In this document: positions 32,963-44,397 of the stretch, piece after piece | How positions within the stretch are numbered: the stretch's first letter is position 1 | Layout: every line of letters begins with the position of its first letter | Source: Apium graveolens | Lineage: Eukaryota; Streptophyta; Magnoliopsida; Apiales; Apiaceae | Length of the DNA: 64,000 bases | Direction of reading: 5' to 3' | NCBI RefSeq assembly: GCF_009905375.1 | Contig: NC_133650.1 | Span: forward strand, 299,955,957 to 300,019,956 | The notes under the pieces: generated by a model | The model's input: the letters and a program-made list of their open reading frames with translations, nothing else | Databases searched by the model: none | Told to the model about the DNA's origin: nothing | Position numbers and translations under genes: made by a program

Positions 32963-34892
32963 TGTAACACCCCCAAATCCGGGGTCGGGGATCCGGGTTG
33001 TCACGAGTTCCATTTCCCTTAATAACACCTAATCTTAATAAATAATCAACTATTCTGTACTGTGACCCCACTATAAACACACACACCACAAGTTATAGTC
33101 TCAGAGATGAATATCCAAAAATAATCACAAGTCGTTTTATTCCACAATTATATGCCAATACACCTTAAAAGGGTTTCTGAATAAATTTACATTTCTTTGA
33201 CATTATTACAATTCATAAATATACATAAATCTGGTTCATCAATAGTTGAAAACCTAGCCTATTGGTAGCTCCTACCTCAGCTACGGCGGCATTAACGCTT
33301 CCAGAAAACTGCGGAACATTTTCTAACCGCTTGCGAATTGGAAGCTTGGTCCTGTTCATCTTGTCTAGCTGATGTTGTGTGATGAAAGAAGAAACCAAGG
33401 GTGAGCAACAAGCCCACCAAAATAATATGTATAATGATTTACAATATATGAGCATTCTCATAGTACTCATGAAAGTCCTGGTCAAAAGAAATGAACCAAG
33501 TTTGATCTCTTATGCGACCAAGTCGCAAAATATTCAGTATATATACATATATACTTTTCACAATCTTTGAAATCCTCTGACCTGTATAATATACACAGAG
33601 TTCCAGTTTATAACTGTATAAAAATATCGTTGCAAGGTGATCTCATATATCTAAGCTTGTCTCAACGTTTTTCTGAAAATCTTTGTCATGCATAAGATAA
33701 TCAATAACCAGATGTAAGTTGAAAAGATGAAGTTACAAGATACCCCAATATACTTATATCTTTTCCGAATACTACTTGAACTACCACCGTTCAAGTTATA
33801 ATTAATTTCAAAAGTTCATCACACTGATGAGACTACAAGATAAGACTTGAATAGATTCAATCTTTGAAATATCATTAAATGAAATGAAGTTATGATATAC
33901 TTCATTAAGTCCCGATATATATATCCACATATATATCTCTTTATACATTTCCTGAAAACCTCTGTCATGTAAAGTATGAACAGAGTTTGTAACATCCAAT
34001 GAGTTTTTTGGAAAGGAAAAGAATTGTGGCATAAACCCGGTATCTTGCTGATCAGGCAAAGATACCAATAAGTACCCTTTTCTACTAGTAGATGGACGAA
34101 TTCCCCACTGGTCATCACCCTGGTCGTAATAGGACCTTATGCTGGACTGCCACTCAGCCACTTACGCATTTGATGGACTCCCACTGAGCCACTTACACTT
34201 TCATGGACGTCCACTGAGCCCATGTTGCTTATGCCGACTCGATAGATGGACTTACTTCCCGAACGTTGGGTAAGTAATCAATTCATTTACCAAAACAGCA
34301 ACCTTGTTGCGAATATAAAATACACCACAGAGCCGGATCCCTCCGGTTTTGAGCGAGTATTTAAATCCCCTTTAAAATGAAGATCTTAAATATATAAAAA
34401 AATGAGTTTTGGGATCCGCTCTAACTTTTAAAAATCATTTTAAAGACTCGAAAACACTTTAAAGAGTGTTTGGAGTAATGCTGATTTAATAAAGTAAATC
34501 AGTCCCAATATATTAGAAAATATCTGAATATTATTATTTAAATAACATTCCCATAAAGAATAATCTTTATTAAAATAATTGAAGTAGAAGTTGTAAAACT
34601 TATACTTGAAATGAATAGTAAATAACCAAAGATATACTTATACGAAAGTAATATCTTTATTTGAATAATCAAAAGTAAGTTTGATTATCGACATATTATT
34701 CTTTAATAAAATAAATAATATTATTCAGTAAATAATCGGAGTCATAGGTCCTCAAATGAATATTCAAATGAATATTCATTAAATAATATAAACTGAGTCA
34801 TAAGTCCTCGAATGAATATTCAAGTAATATTCATTAAATAATATAAACTTATCGAATAAACCTTATTCGATTAATAGTTTTGAAAACTATAT

Positions 34893-34944
<52 letters not shown>

Positions 34945-37027
34945 TATACTCGGGAACATCTACTCCCGATTTTTAGAAAAGGGTTCACCTTTGGGTCCCC
35001 TATACTCAGGGTATACGCAACTACTGTTTATCTCTAGCATAGGTATTATGCAACTAATAAGCATTTGAACCAACAGATATATAAATCAAGAATACGAAAC
35101 AGGCATGCATATATACCATATCACATGCTACAATATATCACAAGAATTTGCTAATAACAAATATGCATTTATCACAAGATCATGCATATACACATATACA
35201 TCACAACAACAGTTATACGGGTAGAAAATTTGCCTGAGCGACTGGGGGTTATAAATGGCTTGAGACGAGTATGGTAACCTATAAACAACATATAAGTTGG
35301 AATTAAACCAAAGTCACTTGTAAATCTATACTTTAACCAAATTAGACTATAACGATCACTTTGCGCTTACTGATTCTCTTAAGTCGCTCGAGTACCTTCG
35401 GCTCCACCATTTTTAATAAATTAACCATTACGAGTTTTAAGGCGATTCTTTCTCGAGTGCCTTACCAACTGCCTATTACACTTTACATAATTGTTTCATA
35501 CTCCAATTAGTCCTTTAAGGTCTTTAACAGAGGTTTCAAAGTAAGGCGAGGGGAAATGTTTCGTTCGCGAAACGCCGTTACTTAAAACGGTCGTTTCTCC
35601 TAAACCGTACATCGGAATCAAACGAACCACATATCAAAACGAAGCTCGTAACATGAAATATCTAAAAATGGCAATGGTCAAAACCTAGCAGTGAGTTCAC
35701 GGGTCCTAATGTTAAGAGCAAAAACAGTCTAAAGTAAATCGGGCATTACGACGGCTATGTTTACGCGATTTCCCAAATTTATACCATTCCAAATCAACCA
35801 CCAAGCAACCCCAATTCATTCATAAAACCAAAATCCATCCATACCATACTACAACAGCCCCAACACCTCAAGTTCTCCAATTTATGTTATTCTCAAACAT
35901 GAATTTAAAACTATACTTAAGTCCTTTAACTAATCAATAAGATTTCAACATCCAATTTACTACAACTCCAACCCAAACTCTAAAACATGCAAGCATCAAG
36001 CTACTCTTTTACCATAACAATCAAAATCATCCTAATATACAAAGTAAAGCTAGGATTTGGAGATGTTATACCTTCCTTGAAGTGATGTGAGTAGCTAGGA
36101 AGCCTTAAGAAGTCTTGAGATGTCTTAGGGATGCTTGGATCTTAAAGGAAAAACAAGAAAAATCAAGTTAAAAATCTTGAAATCACTATTCATTATCTTC
36201 TTTATTGATTTCTTGGAAGAGATTGAGAATGAATTGGAGGCTTAAACTTATAGGATAGTCATATCTATGCATAAGGAGTACTAGATAATTACCTTACTAA
36301 TTAAGGAAGCTTGGAACTTGAACTTTTAAATTTCTTCTTCTTGAAATGAAGAAAAGCCGAGAGCAAATGTTGAAGAAGAAAGGAAATGATTTTTGTGTTT
36401 GTGATTTGTTTAGCTTAGCTTGGTTGCTTTTGATTTGATTTTGGTTAATTACCTTATTAACCTTGAAAATTGTGTGGTTAAAAACCAACCACACCTCCCC
36501 CCCTATGTCATGCTTATGTCACCTTTGCTATGTCATCACCCCTTACTTACCATCTTCTTATTGGTTTGATGACCTCATCATCCCTAACCTCCTTGATTAA
36601 CTCCTAATTTGTTTGCCTAATTACCGCTGATCTGTTATACGGTTCGCTTAACTTTCGTTCTCGTTTCTCGTTTGAGGGATCATACCCGGGATCTTATTAC
36701 TTGGGTTTCCTTAACCTTTCTCAATACATTATATTCCTTTTATGATCCTCTCTTATAATCCTTTAATTTAAATCCTTTTTATCCTGTTACCTTATACTCA
36801 ATTCTTTCTGTATCTAGTGGATTTTCGGGAAAAATCAAAGTGTTCGGATTTGGATTCTGACGATCTTTACATACACTTATATACAACATAGAGTACTAAT
36901 AATATTTCAGAAGATCAATAAAAGAACCCCTACATAGTGTGGTATGAAAAGTTTTCTTATTCAGCATAATCGGAAAAATCACTATTCATAAGGGTTTCAA
37001 AAATTCCAAAAAATTGGGGTTATTACA
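32963..37027 (-). mobile_element. Solo LTR (4065 bp) of a long-LTR gypsy-type family
   Basis: The left border TGTAACACCCCC and the right border GGGGTTATTACA are flanked by a perfect 5-bp duplication TATGG (32958-32962 and 37028-37032). The copia RT reads across when the insert is ignored. No primer site, gag or pol lies inside. On the minus strand it opens TGTAATAACCCC and ends CCCCGGATTTGGGGGTGTTACA-like, as the neighbouring gypsy LTRs do, hence the strand call. It contains a TA microsatellite (about 34900-34940) and, near its 3' end, a short ORF starting MNRTKLPIRKRLENV (33358 leftwards). A solo LTR arises when the two LTRs of an element recombine. Confidence 0.88.
34890..34942. repeat. TA microsatellite
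   Basis: About 20 TA dinucleotides with two interruptions, inside the solo LTR. This is simple sequence only. Confidence 0.8.
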
Positions 37028-39225
37028 TATGGCTTCCAATATAGCAATTGGAGCAAATGTTTCATCATAGTCAATATCCTCCTGTTGAGAGTAACCTTTA
37101 GCAACCAGCCTTGCTTTGTTTCTTGTAATTATTCCATCACTGTCAATTTTGTTTCTGAACACCCATTTTGTGCCAACAATGGACCTGTTCTTTGGTCTTG
37201 GCACTAGGGCCCAGACTTTATTTCTTTCAAATTCATTTAACTCTTCCTGCATTGCTTGCACCCAATCAACATCTTGAAGAGCTTCTTCCACTTTCTTTGG
37301 TTCAGTCTGAGATAGAAAGGAATGATAGAGACATTCATTTGATGTTGTTGTTCTAGTTCTGACACCTGCTTCAGGATCTCCAATTATTAAGTCAGGTGTG
37401 TGTGCTTTAGTCCACTTCCTTGCAGATGGAAGTTGATCTCTAGAACTGGATCCTCCCCCATGATCCATGCTGTCTTCATCAGCATTTTCTGATGCTCCCC
37501 TGAAGTTATGCTCTCCGAGATTCCAGAATTTGAGTTGGATCCTTCAGGAATTAAAGAATTAGAGTTTCCAGAATTATCAGAATTTGGCTCATCAGAACTT
37601 GATGAATTAGAACTTAAGGAGCCAGTGACAGGTTCTGATGCTTCTTGAGAGTCTTGAGATATGGTATTATCATCAGCTTGGTCCCCCTGAACATGTGCAT
37701 TTTCCCTTGGAGCAGTTACCTCAGTTTTAATGACATCAGAATTTACCCCGTCAAGACTTACAGGATCAGAACTTAGGTCATCAGAATTTACAGAATCAGA
37801 ATTTACAACTTCATTTTCAAATCTCAGCTGATCATGATCATTGAAATCTTCAAGTCCAGTAATCTTTTTATCATCAAAAGATACATTGATAGATTCCATG
37901 ACAACCCTTGTTCTTAAATTGTAGACTCTGAAGGCTTTTGTGGAAAGTGGATATCCAACAAAAATTCCTTCATCATCTTTTAGATCAAATTTTGACAGCT
38001 GTTCAGGATGAGTCTTAAGAACAAAACACTCGCATCCAAATACATGAAAGTATTTCAGATTTGGCTTCTTTTTCTTCACCATCTCATATGGTGTTTTTCC
38101 ATGCTTGTTGATCAGTGTAGCATTCTGTGTAAAACAAGCAGTCTGCACAACTTCAGCCCAAAAGTAGGTTGGTAGCTTTGCTTCATCAAGCATAGTTCGT
38201 GCAGCTTCAATAAGAGTCATGTTCTTTCTTTCTACAACCCCATTCTACTGTGGAGTTCCAGGTGCAGAAAATTCCTGCTTTATTTCATGCTCTTTGCAGA
38301 ACTCTTCCATGATTGAATTCTTGAACTCAGTGCCATTATCACTTCTTATGATTTTAACAGAGTCTTTGACTAACTTATCCAGCTGTCTGACATAATCAGT
38401 TAGAGAAGATGCAGTTTCATTCTTCTTGTGCAAGAAATACACCGAAGTGTATCTTGTGAACTCATCCACTATAACCATAGCATATTTCTTCTTTGCAATG
38501 AACATGATATTGACTGGACCAAATAAATCAACATGAAGTAAGTGATAAGGCTCAAGAATTGAGGATTCAGTTTTGCTCTTGAATAAAGATTTTCTTTGTT
38601 TTGTCTTTTGACATGAATCACAAAGGCCATCAGGAGCAAATACTGATTTTGGCAGTCCTCTCACGAGATCTTTCTTTACTAGCTTATTTATGTTGTTGAA
38701 ATTTAAATGAGAGAGTCTCTTGTTCCAATTCCAGCTTTCTTCAATTGATGTTCTGCTTAACAGACAGATTGCAGAACCATCAAAGTTTGTTGAAAGTCCG
38801 GCTTCATATATGTTACCATGCCTGTAACCTTTCAGAACCACTTTATCTGTAGAATTACTTACAACTTCACAGTGTTCTTCAAATAAATCCACATGATAAC
38901 CTCTGTCACAGATTTGACTCACACTTAGCAGATTGTGTTTAAGTCCTGAGACAAGAGCTACTGATTCAATGATGACATTTTCAAGATTGATATTGCCATA
39001 TCCTAGAGTTTTTCCCATATTGCCATCTCCATAAGAAACTCCTGGGCCAGCTTTCTCCACAAAGTCTAATAGCAGGGCTTTATTTCCAGTCATATGTCCT
39101 GAACATCCACTGTCCAGAACTAGGATGTTTTTTCCTGTTGCCCTGCAATCACAAAGACCACTATTGGTTAGTTTTAAGGACCCAGACTTGCTTGGATCCT
39201 TTGGCCTTATTAAGTTTGTTAGCAT
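37028..39225 (-). pseudogene. Copia pol of the SIRE-like element: protease, integrase, RT start
   Basis: The protease motif LDSGCSGHMTG opens the frame at about 39110. The Gag-pre-integrase (WNKRLSHLNFNNINKL), the zinc pair (CDSCQ) and the integrase core (HVDLFGPV, IIRSDNGTEF) follow. A TAG at 38243-38245 falls just before the NG..E catalytic motif, after which the frame reopens (MTLIEAARTMLDEAKLPTYFWAE). A Ser/Asn/Glu-rich linker follows, a frameshift near 37390-37470 changes register, and the RT N-terminus ([38 protein letters not shown]) ends at the solo LTR border 37027. Confidence 0.83.
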
Positions 39226-39399
39226 TTGCAGGGGATTTAATTTCAGAGTTTATGCTAACATGCTATTTATCAGACTTTATATCGGACTTTGCATCAGACT
39301 TTACACTAGAAGGAATAATGCTAGCTTTCTTTAAAGAAGGTTATATTTGATAATAATCATAGTACAAACTATGATATTCCTTACAAGTATAAATAGAAT

Positions 39400-41380
39400 G
39401 CCATAAACTACCACAATGAAAACAAGGATTTTGTGGTTTAAACCTAACAGACTGACTCTTAACTCCTGATCTAGGAGGTAAAGAGTTTATATCCTTATTC
39501 TTCCTGCAAAAAGAAGCAAGATGGTTGGAGTTTCCACAGTTATAGCATTTCTTTCTAGGAACATTAGGAACAGGTATATAATAATTGCTTTTATTTACAC
39601 CTTACTTTCCATTCCTATTTTTCCTAGCTTCCTTGACCTTGTTCACATTTCTAATCTCTTTCAGCTTATGCTTAAGCTGCTTCTTTGTTATTAAGCCTAT
39701 GTTAACTTCAACTGGTTTATCCTGTTCTAATTTGTCGGAAGTTGACTTTTCTTTGACTTCTGTTTTAGAATCTTTCATCTTTTCAGAATCAGACTTAACA
39801 GTTTTTGCTACAAACTTAACAAGATTTACCTTTGGCTTAACAGTCTGTTTAACAGTAATTGGCTTAATTGGCAAAGTTTCTTTCTCACTTTTATCATCTT
39901 CATAACCTAAGCCCTCTTTCCAGTTTCCATTACTTAGTATATTTTGAGTTGTTCTGCCAGAGCTAGTCCAAGTTTTGATGATATCTCTTTCCTTTTCTAG
40001 TTCAGATTTAAGAGATTTATTCAATTTTAGCACTTCATCTCTAACATACAAAGCCTCATCTCTTTCTTTCTGAGTTTGATGAAATATAACTAACTCATTT
40101 TCTAAGTAGTCAATTCTCTTTCTAAGAGCAAGACTTTCAGATGTTAATCTTTCATTTGTTAAAGCATGATCTCTAAAACTAATGAACATGGTTTTAAGAT
40201 ATAATCTTAACTCAGTAATATCATCCGTATGAAAAGCAAGAGTTGTTTGAGGTACCTTCAATTCAGCAGTTTCAGAACTGCTATCAGCATTTGCCATCAA
40301 GGCATAGTTCACCTCTTCTTCAGAATCTGAAGTGTCTGCCCAGTTTTTCTTCTTTGTGACAAGTACCTTGCCTTTATCACCTTTTCCTTTCTTGCATTCA
40401 GGAGAGATGTGGCCTCTTTCACCATAATTGTAGCATTTGACATTTGAGTTGTCTCCTCTGTCAGACTTTCCTCATTTGCCTTCAGACTTTCTGAACCCTT
40501 TCTTTTCAGAACTTCCACCTTTCCTGGAAAACTTCTTGCCCTTTCTAAATTTCTTGTAGGCTATCTTTGTGATACCCTTCACCATAAGAGCACACAGTTG
40601 CATCATCTCTGCATCAACATCCACTTAAGATAAACTTTCAGTTTCTGAATCATCATCATCAGAATCTGATGATTCTGAATCAGACTTTATGATGAGAGCC
40701 TTTCCTTTGCCCCTCTTTGAGACAGCCACTTTGGGAGATTCCTCCTCAGCTTTAAGAGCAACTGTCTTTGACTTTCTTCCATGCCTTTTGCTCCTTTGAT
40801 CTATCTCAAGTTCATGAGTCTTGAGCATACCATAAATTTCATCAAGAGTAGTTTCAGTAAGGTCATAGTTGTCTCTTATGGTAGTAGACTTCAAATCCCA
40901 ATTCTCAGGAAGAGTCAAAAGGAATTTTAGATTTGAATCTTCAAGATCATATTCCTTGTCCACCAGTGACAGATCATTCAAGAGTTTGGCAAATCTGTCA
41001 TATAAATCAGTTAATGACTCATCAGATTTTGAGTCAAAGTGCTCATACTCCTGAGTGAGTATTGTCTTCCTGTTCTTTTTGATGACATCAGTTCCCTGGC
41101 ATCTTGTCTTCAAAGCATCCCATATTTTCTTTGCAGTCTTGCATCCAATTACCCTGTTTGACATGATATTGTCAATTGCACTATGCAGCAAATGCCTTAC
41201 CCTTGCATCCTTGGCAATAGATGAGATGTCTTCAGCTGTGTAATCACCTTTCTCCTTTGGTATGACTTTTGCTGGTTGATCAGCAACTGCAACAGAGAGT
41301 TTGGTAGGCTTATGTGGTCCATCATAAATTCTATCAAGGTATTCTGGATCTGTGGCTTCTAGAAACATAGCCATCTTCAC
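39400..41380 (-). pseudogene. Copia gag of the SIRE-like element
   Basis: From 41380 leftwards the frame shows the UBN2 Gag domain (KKIWDALKTRCQGTD, ILTQEYEHFDSK, NLKFLLTLPENW), an acidic Ser-rich patch, and a first knuckle (CYNYGERGHISPEC, second Cys changed to Tyr). A 200-residue coiled-coil-like part (40312-39602) follows, then two more knuckles near 39560 (CYNCGNSNHLASFC) and 39430 (CFHCGSLWHSIYTC). One reading frame is kept through 40625, about 40470 and 39602, but each of these points is an in-frame stop. Three knuckles and a long Gag fit the SIRE/Maximus lineage. It would coat element RNA; it is inactive. Confidence 0.8.
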
Positions 41381-41550
41381 TTATCATATAGGATGCTCAG
41401 ATGCTCTCAGTATGGGAACCCTAATAGTTTCATATCGACTGTGGGTTTGATTATTCTGAGTTTCTTGAGTTTTGGTGGGCTTGGTTGGAGTTTGTGTTTC
41501 TTCAGACATAATTGTAAACTGGATCTTACTGTTTGTATATCAACAGAGTA

Positions 41551-41562
41551 GCTCTGATACCA
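41551..41562 (-). other. Primer-binding site of the SIRE-like copia element
   Basis: The minus strand reads TGGTATCAGAGC, complementary to initiator tRNA-Met, two bases from the LTR border. It fixes the minus orientation and identifies 41565-42134 as the 5' LTR. Confidence 0.88.
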
Positions 41563-41564
41563 CT

Positions 41565-42134
41565 TGTTAGGTCACACAACACTATAGAAGGGGGTTGAAT
41601 ATAGTGTTTATACAATCAAATCGATTTATCAACACAAGTATGTAACAGTAATCAAGTATATTCAATATAATAAACTCTGTTACAATAGAATAGTTGTTCT
41701 CTCTCAGTGATGAACAATATCACTAAGAGCTTCTAGGGTTATTAGAATAATGTTCTCGAGATTGATAACACATCTAGTGTAAACCCTAAGCCGTGTTTAT
41801 ATAGTACACAGTTACAAGATATCTTCTAATTGATATGAAATATAATTCCATCTCCTAAAATATATCAATCAGATATTATCTTTTATAAGTCTTCTAGCTG
41901 TCCAACTCTAAAGCATATCTTCCAGTATTTTAGTCATGATCCTCTCCATACAGCTGCATTCCTTATCTGAAGTACCCGCACTTAAGTCCTGATATAAATC
42001 CTGACGGCCTTAAGTTCTGATATAAGTTCTGACTTCAGTAAGTTCTGATTTCCAGTAAATCCTGACAAGTCCTGATATTAAGATCTGAAACTAAACACAT
42101 CAGATTAGTTATGACATCACAAATATATCTAACA
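41565..42134 (-). repeat. 5' LTR (570 bp) of the SIRE-like copia element
   Basis: On the plus strand it reads TGTTAGGTCACACAAC at the internal side and ATATATCTAACA at the outer side, so it is a TG...CA LTR with short inverted ends (TGTTAG/CTAACA). The minus-strand TGGTATCAGAGC primer site lies just internal to it. AGTCCTGA and AGTTCTGA motifs recur at 41985-42075, a composition also seen in the non-coding DNA at the far end of the element. Confidence 0.85.
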
Positions 42135-43452
42135 ATGTGTATTTCAATGATACATATAAATACTAGTCGGGTTATGAAATCGTATGGGTAGAAGTGATAG
42201 TGATATTATGTTAAGCTTAAACGATTATCTGAATTGGGGTATTTCGACCCTGTAGATCCTAGTCGGAAGACCCGAGGATTGACATGGGACTAAGAATGAC
42301 CTAGTGGTTAGTAGTCGAGCTCAACAAAGTTCCAATCGAAGGACCTGAGTGTTAGGATTGTGTCCAGGATAAGTTAGTGGCTAAACAATAAAGTCGAATG
42401 TTCAAGTCAGTCCGAAGTCAACCAATAATAGTGGTTAAAGCTTATCAAGGCAAGTATTCCTAACTTTTCTCGTAATATACTGCAATTACTTCATTCATAT
42501 TCTGAGTTCAGTATAGTTAACTGTTTTATATTTCGCTGCAATTACTCTTAATTATGCACGTCCCTTTCATTATTGTTCCTATAGTATCGACTGATCTCTT
42601 GAGCAAATACCTATTCTTCCGGGTTATTTGCGAACCCTGAATTGGGATGTTTAGAAATCAAAATGATTTGACATCAAAATACTCTGCGGGCTGGATGGTT
42701 ACTATGAGGGCAAGTGATGAGCTGGACCCCATGGGTCGGGGATGGACCGGACCCTTGGGCCATAGTACCTGGGTACCCGAATGGATTTATACAGGTGGGT
42801 ATAGATCTACACTATATCCTGATTGATCAGCAGGGTATGAGTGTGAACGTTACACTAGTGTCTAATCTAATTCATTGTCGATCGCCATTAACGACATTCT
42901 CTCTCGAAAAATTTTATGATTACAAAACCGGACAAAACCCTGATTCAGGAGATGAATCTGGGAATTGCTCGTCACTTTTGATTTGTAATTAAAGGCTGGT
43001 AACGGCCAATTGTTATTCGCTCAACTACCTCAAATAAATAAAAATGTTTATAAATTATTTACAAGATTTTGTCCGAAATTTTCTTTAATATTGATATCTG
43101 GAAATCAGTTATATACTTGCTGGGCATTTTTTGTTCACTCTTGTTTTGTAAATTCTTATTTCTTTCAGAAACAAATGAGGATAAAAGTGAGTAGCTTTTG
43201 ATAGACATCAGAATTTAGAAAGATCTCCGCTTCAAGAAGACGAAGATGTTAGAAAAATATAAGACAAGGGGAATTAGTACAAAGGTATTTAATTTTGTAT
43301 TTTAGTTGTTGTGAATTGAATAAGGTTAGATCTTTGTTTCATACCATAACCTGTAAACGATCCGGAACTAAGGGGTCATTTATATATTATTTTATATTAT
43401 GTAAAGATTGTTTAGTGACAATAAATCTTGACCGCGGATTTGGGCTGTTACA
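42135..43452 (+). repeat. Truncated 3' LTR of the gypsy-type element
   Basis: Collinear with 28997-30311 (1.32 kb, about 95% identical by eye). It starts where the copia 5' LTR ends and finishes GGGCTGTTACA. The first 2.3 kb of this LTR are missing from the window, lost with the 3' part of the inserted copia. Confidence 0.88.
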
Positions 43453-43531
43453 GTATTAATGCTCGACTCATTTACAAATCAAATCATATATGACTTATTT
43501 ATAAATTAAACCGAATTCGAGCCAAATTTTT

Positions 43532-43720
43532 TTGAAGAGGTTAGTATCAGCATCTGTATTAGTTCTACCAGATAAAGAAGGTTATTTCATGATCTATAGT
43601 GATGCGTCTCACAGAGAACTAGGATGTGTGTTATTACATCATGGAAAAGTGATTGCATATGCTTCTCGGCAATTGAAACCTCACGAGCAAAAATATCCAA
43701 CTCAGATTTTAATAGATTTT
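43532..43720 (+). pseudogene. Fragment of Ty3/gypsy RT-RNase H
   Basis: The open segment reads [20 protein letters not shown] then [20 protein letters not shown] and HEQKYPT. This is the junction of a gypsy RT and its RNase H (YSDAS carries the first catalytic Asp; [15 protein letters not shown] is the usual continuation). Nothing else of the element is present on either side. It is a short old fossil, unrelated by sequence to the minus-strand Tat element downstream. Confidence 0.8.
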
Positions 43721-43899
43721 TTAAAATCCAAATTAAATAACTCCAGATTTTAAATGATTTTTCAAAAATTTAAATTAAATACCCATAGTATTTTGAAAAT
43801 TCATAAAAAATCCTTTAAAAGTGAATACTTTAGAATCTAAATAGCCTGCAAATCACGTGAACCAAGTAAACCGCATTTAAGTGACAGATTCTGGCTCAG

Positions 43900-43991
43900 G
43901 AGTCATAATCATAAATTCTACTCCCGTGAAATTCGAACTTGTGACCAAGATGATAGTTATTCACTCTTTAACCAACTGAGCCAACCGGCTA
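43900..43991 (-). ncRNA. tRNA-derived SINE head or tRNA relic
   Basis: On the minus strand AGCCGGTTGGCTCAGTTGGT carries a pol III A box (TGGCTCAGTTGG, 43983-43972), and about 32 bases further AAGTTCGAATTTC (43940-43928) is a B box. Stem partners for a full cloverleaf are poor. The sequence runs on past the tRNA part into AATTTATGATTATGACTCC, so a tRNA-derived SINE fits better than a tRNA gene. No terminal duplication was fixed. Confidence 0.55.
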
Positions 43992-44000
43992 AAATTCATT

Positions 44001-44127
44001 AAAATCGGAGTGTATTCAATGTAATCTCATTTTTGATATATTTTAATGAAGTTTTTAAAATTCGAATTGAATACCACAAAATTTGGATTTTTAAAAAAAA
44101 AAATTAGATTGAATACACTCCGATTTT
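44001..44127. repeat. Inverted repeat (20-bp arms), MITE-like
   Basis: AAAATCGGAGTGTATTCAAT at 44001-44020 is exactly complementary to ATTGAATACACTCCGATTTT at 44108-44127. The 87-bp interior is AT-rich. Related bits (TTGAATACACATTG, AATCCAAATTAAATA) are scattered at 43721-43790 and 44150-44230, so this may be the centre of a larger decayed element just upstream of the sucrose transporter. Confidence 0.65.
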
Positions 44128-44239
44128 AATTATTTTTTTTACGATTTAAATTGAATAGCCTCCTATTTTTAAAAATGTCAAGAATCTAAATTGATTAGGT
44201 GGAAGTCCTTTAATTGAATACACATTGTAGATTTGTAGT

Positions 44240-44397
44240 GCAGGAGTTTAGTAGCTAATTTCCCCCGACAATGCTGCCAAAAGCCCTGATAAATACCCAA
44301 GTATCACTTCTCCAGTTCCCTCACTCCCCAGTTATAACCTCTCAAGCTTTCTTCTACTGAACCCTCCCTCTCATCTCATACACATCATACAAAAAAC
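44240..44397 (+). promoter_or_regulatory. Probable proximal promoter and 5' UTR of the sucrose transporter
   Basis: GATAAATACC near 44288 is a TATA-like candidate. It is followed by a CT-rich leader (CACTTCTCCAGTTCCCTC, CTCTCAAGC) up to the start codon. Upstream DNA is transposon-derived. Only position and composition support this. Confidence 0.35.

Larger units (their letters stand above)
31854..42134 (-). mobile_element. SIRE/Maximus-like Ty1/copia element, minus strand, 3' end missing
   Basis: The 5' LTR is at 41565-42134 and transcription would run leftwards. In order along the minus strand come primer site, gag with UBN2 domain, a coiled-coil extension, two zinc knuckles, protease, integrase and RT, then a deletion and an additional ORF that breaks off at 31854. 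The other LTR is absent. The 5' LTR border joins ATGTG of the gypsy 3' LTR at 42135, so this element inserted into that LTR. A 4065-bp solo LTR interrupts its RT (32963-37027). Several nonsense codons and a frameshift show that it is dead. Confidence 0.85.
26709..43452 (+). mobile_element. Ty3/gypsy-type LTR element, gutted, with nested retrotransposons
   Basis: The 5' LTR (26709-30311) begins TGTAATATCC and ends GAGCGGTTACA; the right end at 43452 reads GGGCTGTTACA. The flanks are GAATT and GTATT, a 5-bp duplication with one mismatch. The 3' LTR survives only as its last 1.32 kb (42135-43452). A primer-binding site follows the 5' LTR. No gag-pol of this element was recognised. The very long LTRs with TGTAA...TTACA ends fit chromovirus (Del/Tekay-like) gypsy elements by general knowledge, but with no protein domain the lineage is inference. 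Confidence 0.72.

Noticed and set aside
43900..43991. Functional tRNA gene on the minus strand
   Set aside because: The A and B boxes are recognisable but the acceptor and anticodon stems do not pair well and no clear anticodon loop is seen; a SINE head or relic fits better.
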